Program-made: the position numbers and the translations under genes | The notes under the pieces: model-generated | Databases searched by the model: none | What the model was told of the DNA's origin: nothing | The model's input: only the letters and a program-made list of their open reading frames with translations | Assembly: GCF_010669285.1 (NCBI RefSeq) | Contig: NZ_CP048711.1 | Coordinates: 1,488,001-1,552,000, forward strand | Source: Kineobactrum salinum | Lineage (GTDB): Bacteria > Pseudomonadota > Gammaproteobacteria > Pseudomonadales > Halieaceae | Length of the DNA: 64,000 nt | Direction of reading: 5' to 3' | In this document: piece after piece, positions 62,972 to 64,000 of the stretch | Numbering within the stretch: the stretch's first letter is position 1 | Layout: every line of letters begins with the position of its first letter

Positions 62972-64000
62972 TTAGAACTGCTGAGTAAGGGAAACATAGA
63001 CAATACGCCCACGAACATCATGAACTGAGTCGTCAAACCCAGGACGATCTCTATACCCCAATGTTGGTGGATCCTCATCAAGGATATTATTTGCACCTAT
63101 CGAAAAATAAGTTTTCTTGTCGCCGATAAGCTCGTTCACAGAGAACGCATACTGCAGATCAAGTGTGGAAAAACTATCTACTGCTTCATCATTCGCGTCA
63201 TTGGTATAGCCGTCTATGTAACGAACTGTACTTGTCACGCTATGATTTCCCCAGGAATAATTCGCAGAGACATTGGCCTTTATTTCCGGCAAAGACCTGA
63301 ACTGGTTGCGAGAGTTACGACTTCCCACAATATCCACGTACCCTTCACCCTCCACTTGCTCATATTCAAAGCTATTTATATAGCTAGCGCTACTGGACAG
63401 CTTCAAAGTGCCACTTCTGATGTCGATATGATAATTTGCCGTAAAGTCAAAACCATCGGTTTTCACACTTGAGGTATTAATAAAGAACGAGCTAACCCGA
63501 CGGATATTTCCGCCGCCATCCCGCTCAATTCGTGGATCGTTAGGAATACCATCAGAGGCGCAATCGTTGTCAATAATTGCCTGGGCACCTTCATCCTGAG
63601 AAATCAGATCGTCATATTCGAAGTTCCAATAATCCAGGATAAGTTCAAATTCGTCGGAAGGAGTCAAGATTACACCCAGGTTGTAGTTTTTGGCCGATTG
63701 GGGGCCAAGCTCCGGACTTCCGGTAATAAGAAGTTCACCGCTAATCGATGTCCCACCTTCACCACAGCTTAATGCTCCTGTTATGGGGTTTACTACCGCT
63801 GAGTCGTCATATAGCTGGCGTGATGAAGTCTCACTGAACTGACGAACTGTGGGCGCCTGAAATGATGTACCATAAGAACCTCGAAGCGCAATTGTCCCGG
63901 TTGCATTATACCTGACAGCAATCTTGGGATCCGTTGTCGTACCGCCTTTGTCACCATAATCCTCGTGGCGCAATGCCAACTGTAACTCTATCTGGTCCGT
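62972..64000 (-). CDS. TonB-dependent receptor, C-terminal barrel part (5' end outside window)
   Basis: The minus frame is open to the right edge (ELQLALRHEDYGDKGGTTDP at the edge side), so about 342 residues of the barrel are visible. Typical pieces are GSYGTSFQAPTVRQFSETS, ARYNATGTIAL-like strands, NYNLGVILTPSDEFELILDY and the terminal strand GRIVYVSLTQQF. The repeated DYWNFEYDDLI with ANYHIDIRSGTLKLS matches the large receptors with cysteine-pair loops (SCGEGG, DNDCAS). The plug and signal peptide lie outside. It is followed 91 bases later by the GltS-type gene. Confidence 0.9.
   Translation of the reverse strand, partial: TDQIELQLALRHEDYGDKGGTTTDPKIAVRYNATGTIALRGSYGTSFQAPTVRQFSETSSRQLYDDSAVVNPITGALSCGEGGTSISGELLITGSPELGPQSAKNYNLGVILTPSDEFELILDYWNFEYDDLISQDEGAQAIIDNDCASDGIPNDPRIERDGGGNIRRVSSFFINTSSVKTDGFDFTANYHIDIRSGTLKLSSSASYINSFEYEQVEGEGYVDIVGSRNSRNQFRSLPEIKANVSANYSWGNHSVTSTVRYIDGYTNDANDEAVDSFSTLDLQYAFSVNELIGDKKTYFSIGANNILDEDPPTLGYRDRPGFDDSVHDVRGRIVYVSLTQQF

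Overview
The window is bacterial DNA, most likely from a Gram-negative, TonB-rich gammaproteobacterium. Five TonB-dependent receptors (TBDRs) have outer-membrane signal peptides or C-termini, there are MipA/OmpV and MscS genes, and spacing is tight with Shine-Dalgarno starts. A marine Halieaceae/Cellvibrionales-like catabolic generalist would fit, but that assignment is inference. No rRNA, tRNA or CRISPR array was seen.

Layout. 1-4033: an IS66 end, a truncated VOC gene, mmsA, an IS3 orfA remnant and an esterase-like hydrolase, all in visibly AT-richer DNA. 4056-10973: a GC-rich substrate locus with a membrane protein, AraC regulator, TBDR, TrpA-like lyase and FGGY sugar kinase. 11318-18480: a muropeptide/dipeptide-type locus with two class-C-like serine hydrolases, a dipeptide epimerase, a DUF819 transporter-like protein and an AraC regulator. 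18544-20864: a 43-unit, 13-bp minisatellite, REP-like hairpins and a complete IS256-family element. 20961-24532: DUF1428, YciI, a MoaD/ThiS sulfur carrier, a six-Asp-box beta-propeller and a divergent MoeB-rhodanese activating enzyme. 24659-27900: an iron-type TBDR divergent from a DUF2975/HTH pair with a palindromic operator.

27987-51780 is a large catabolic island: two CoA ligases, crotonase, HCCA-isomerase-like protein, alpha/beta hydrolase, aspartoacylase-like protein, medium-chain reductase, two TBDR-MFS transport operons (one with a triple RidA protein, one with a secreted cyclase-family protein), GntR and IclR regulators, ALDH, SDR and a ThDP enzyme. A repeated AT-rich half-site (TCAATATWTGA type) lies at the candidate -35 of several of these promoters and may define one regulon. 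52033-55761 is an envelope operon (EEP phosphatase/nuclease, MscS, MipA, GDPD). 56330-61494 holds an FMO, phytoene-desaturase-like oxidoreductase, SDR and AraC. 61528-64000 has a GltS-type symporter and a partial TBDR in AT-richer DNA.

Five genes (six sites) are broken by the loss of exactly one G or C in a G/C run. Restoring one base gives a textbook protein each time. I annotate them as single genes and suspect consensus errors rather than pseudogenes.
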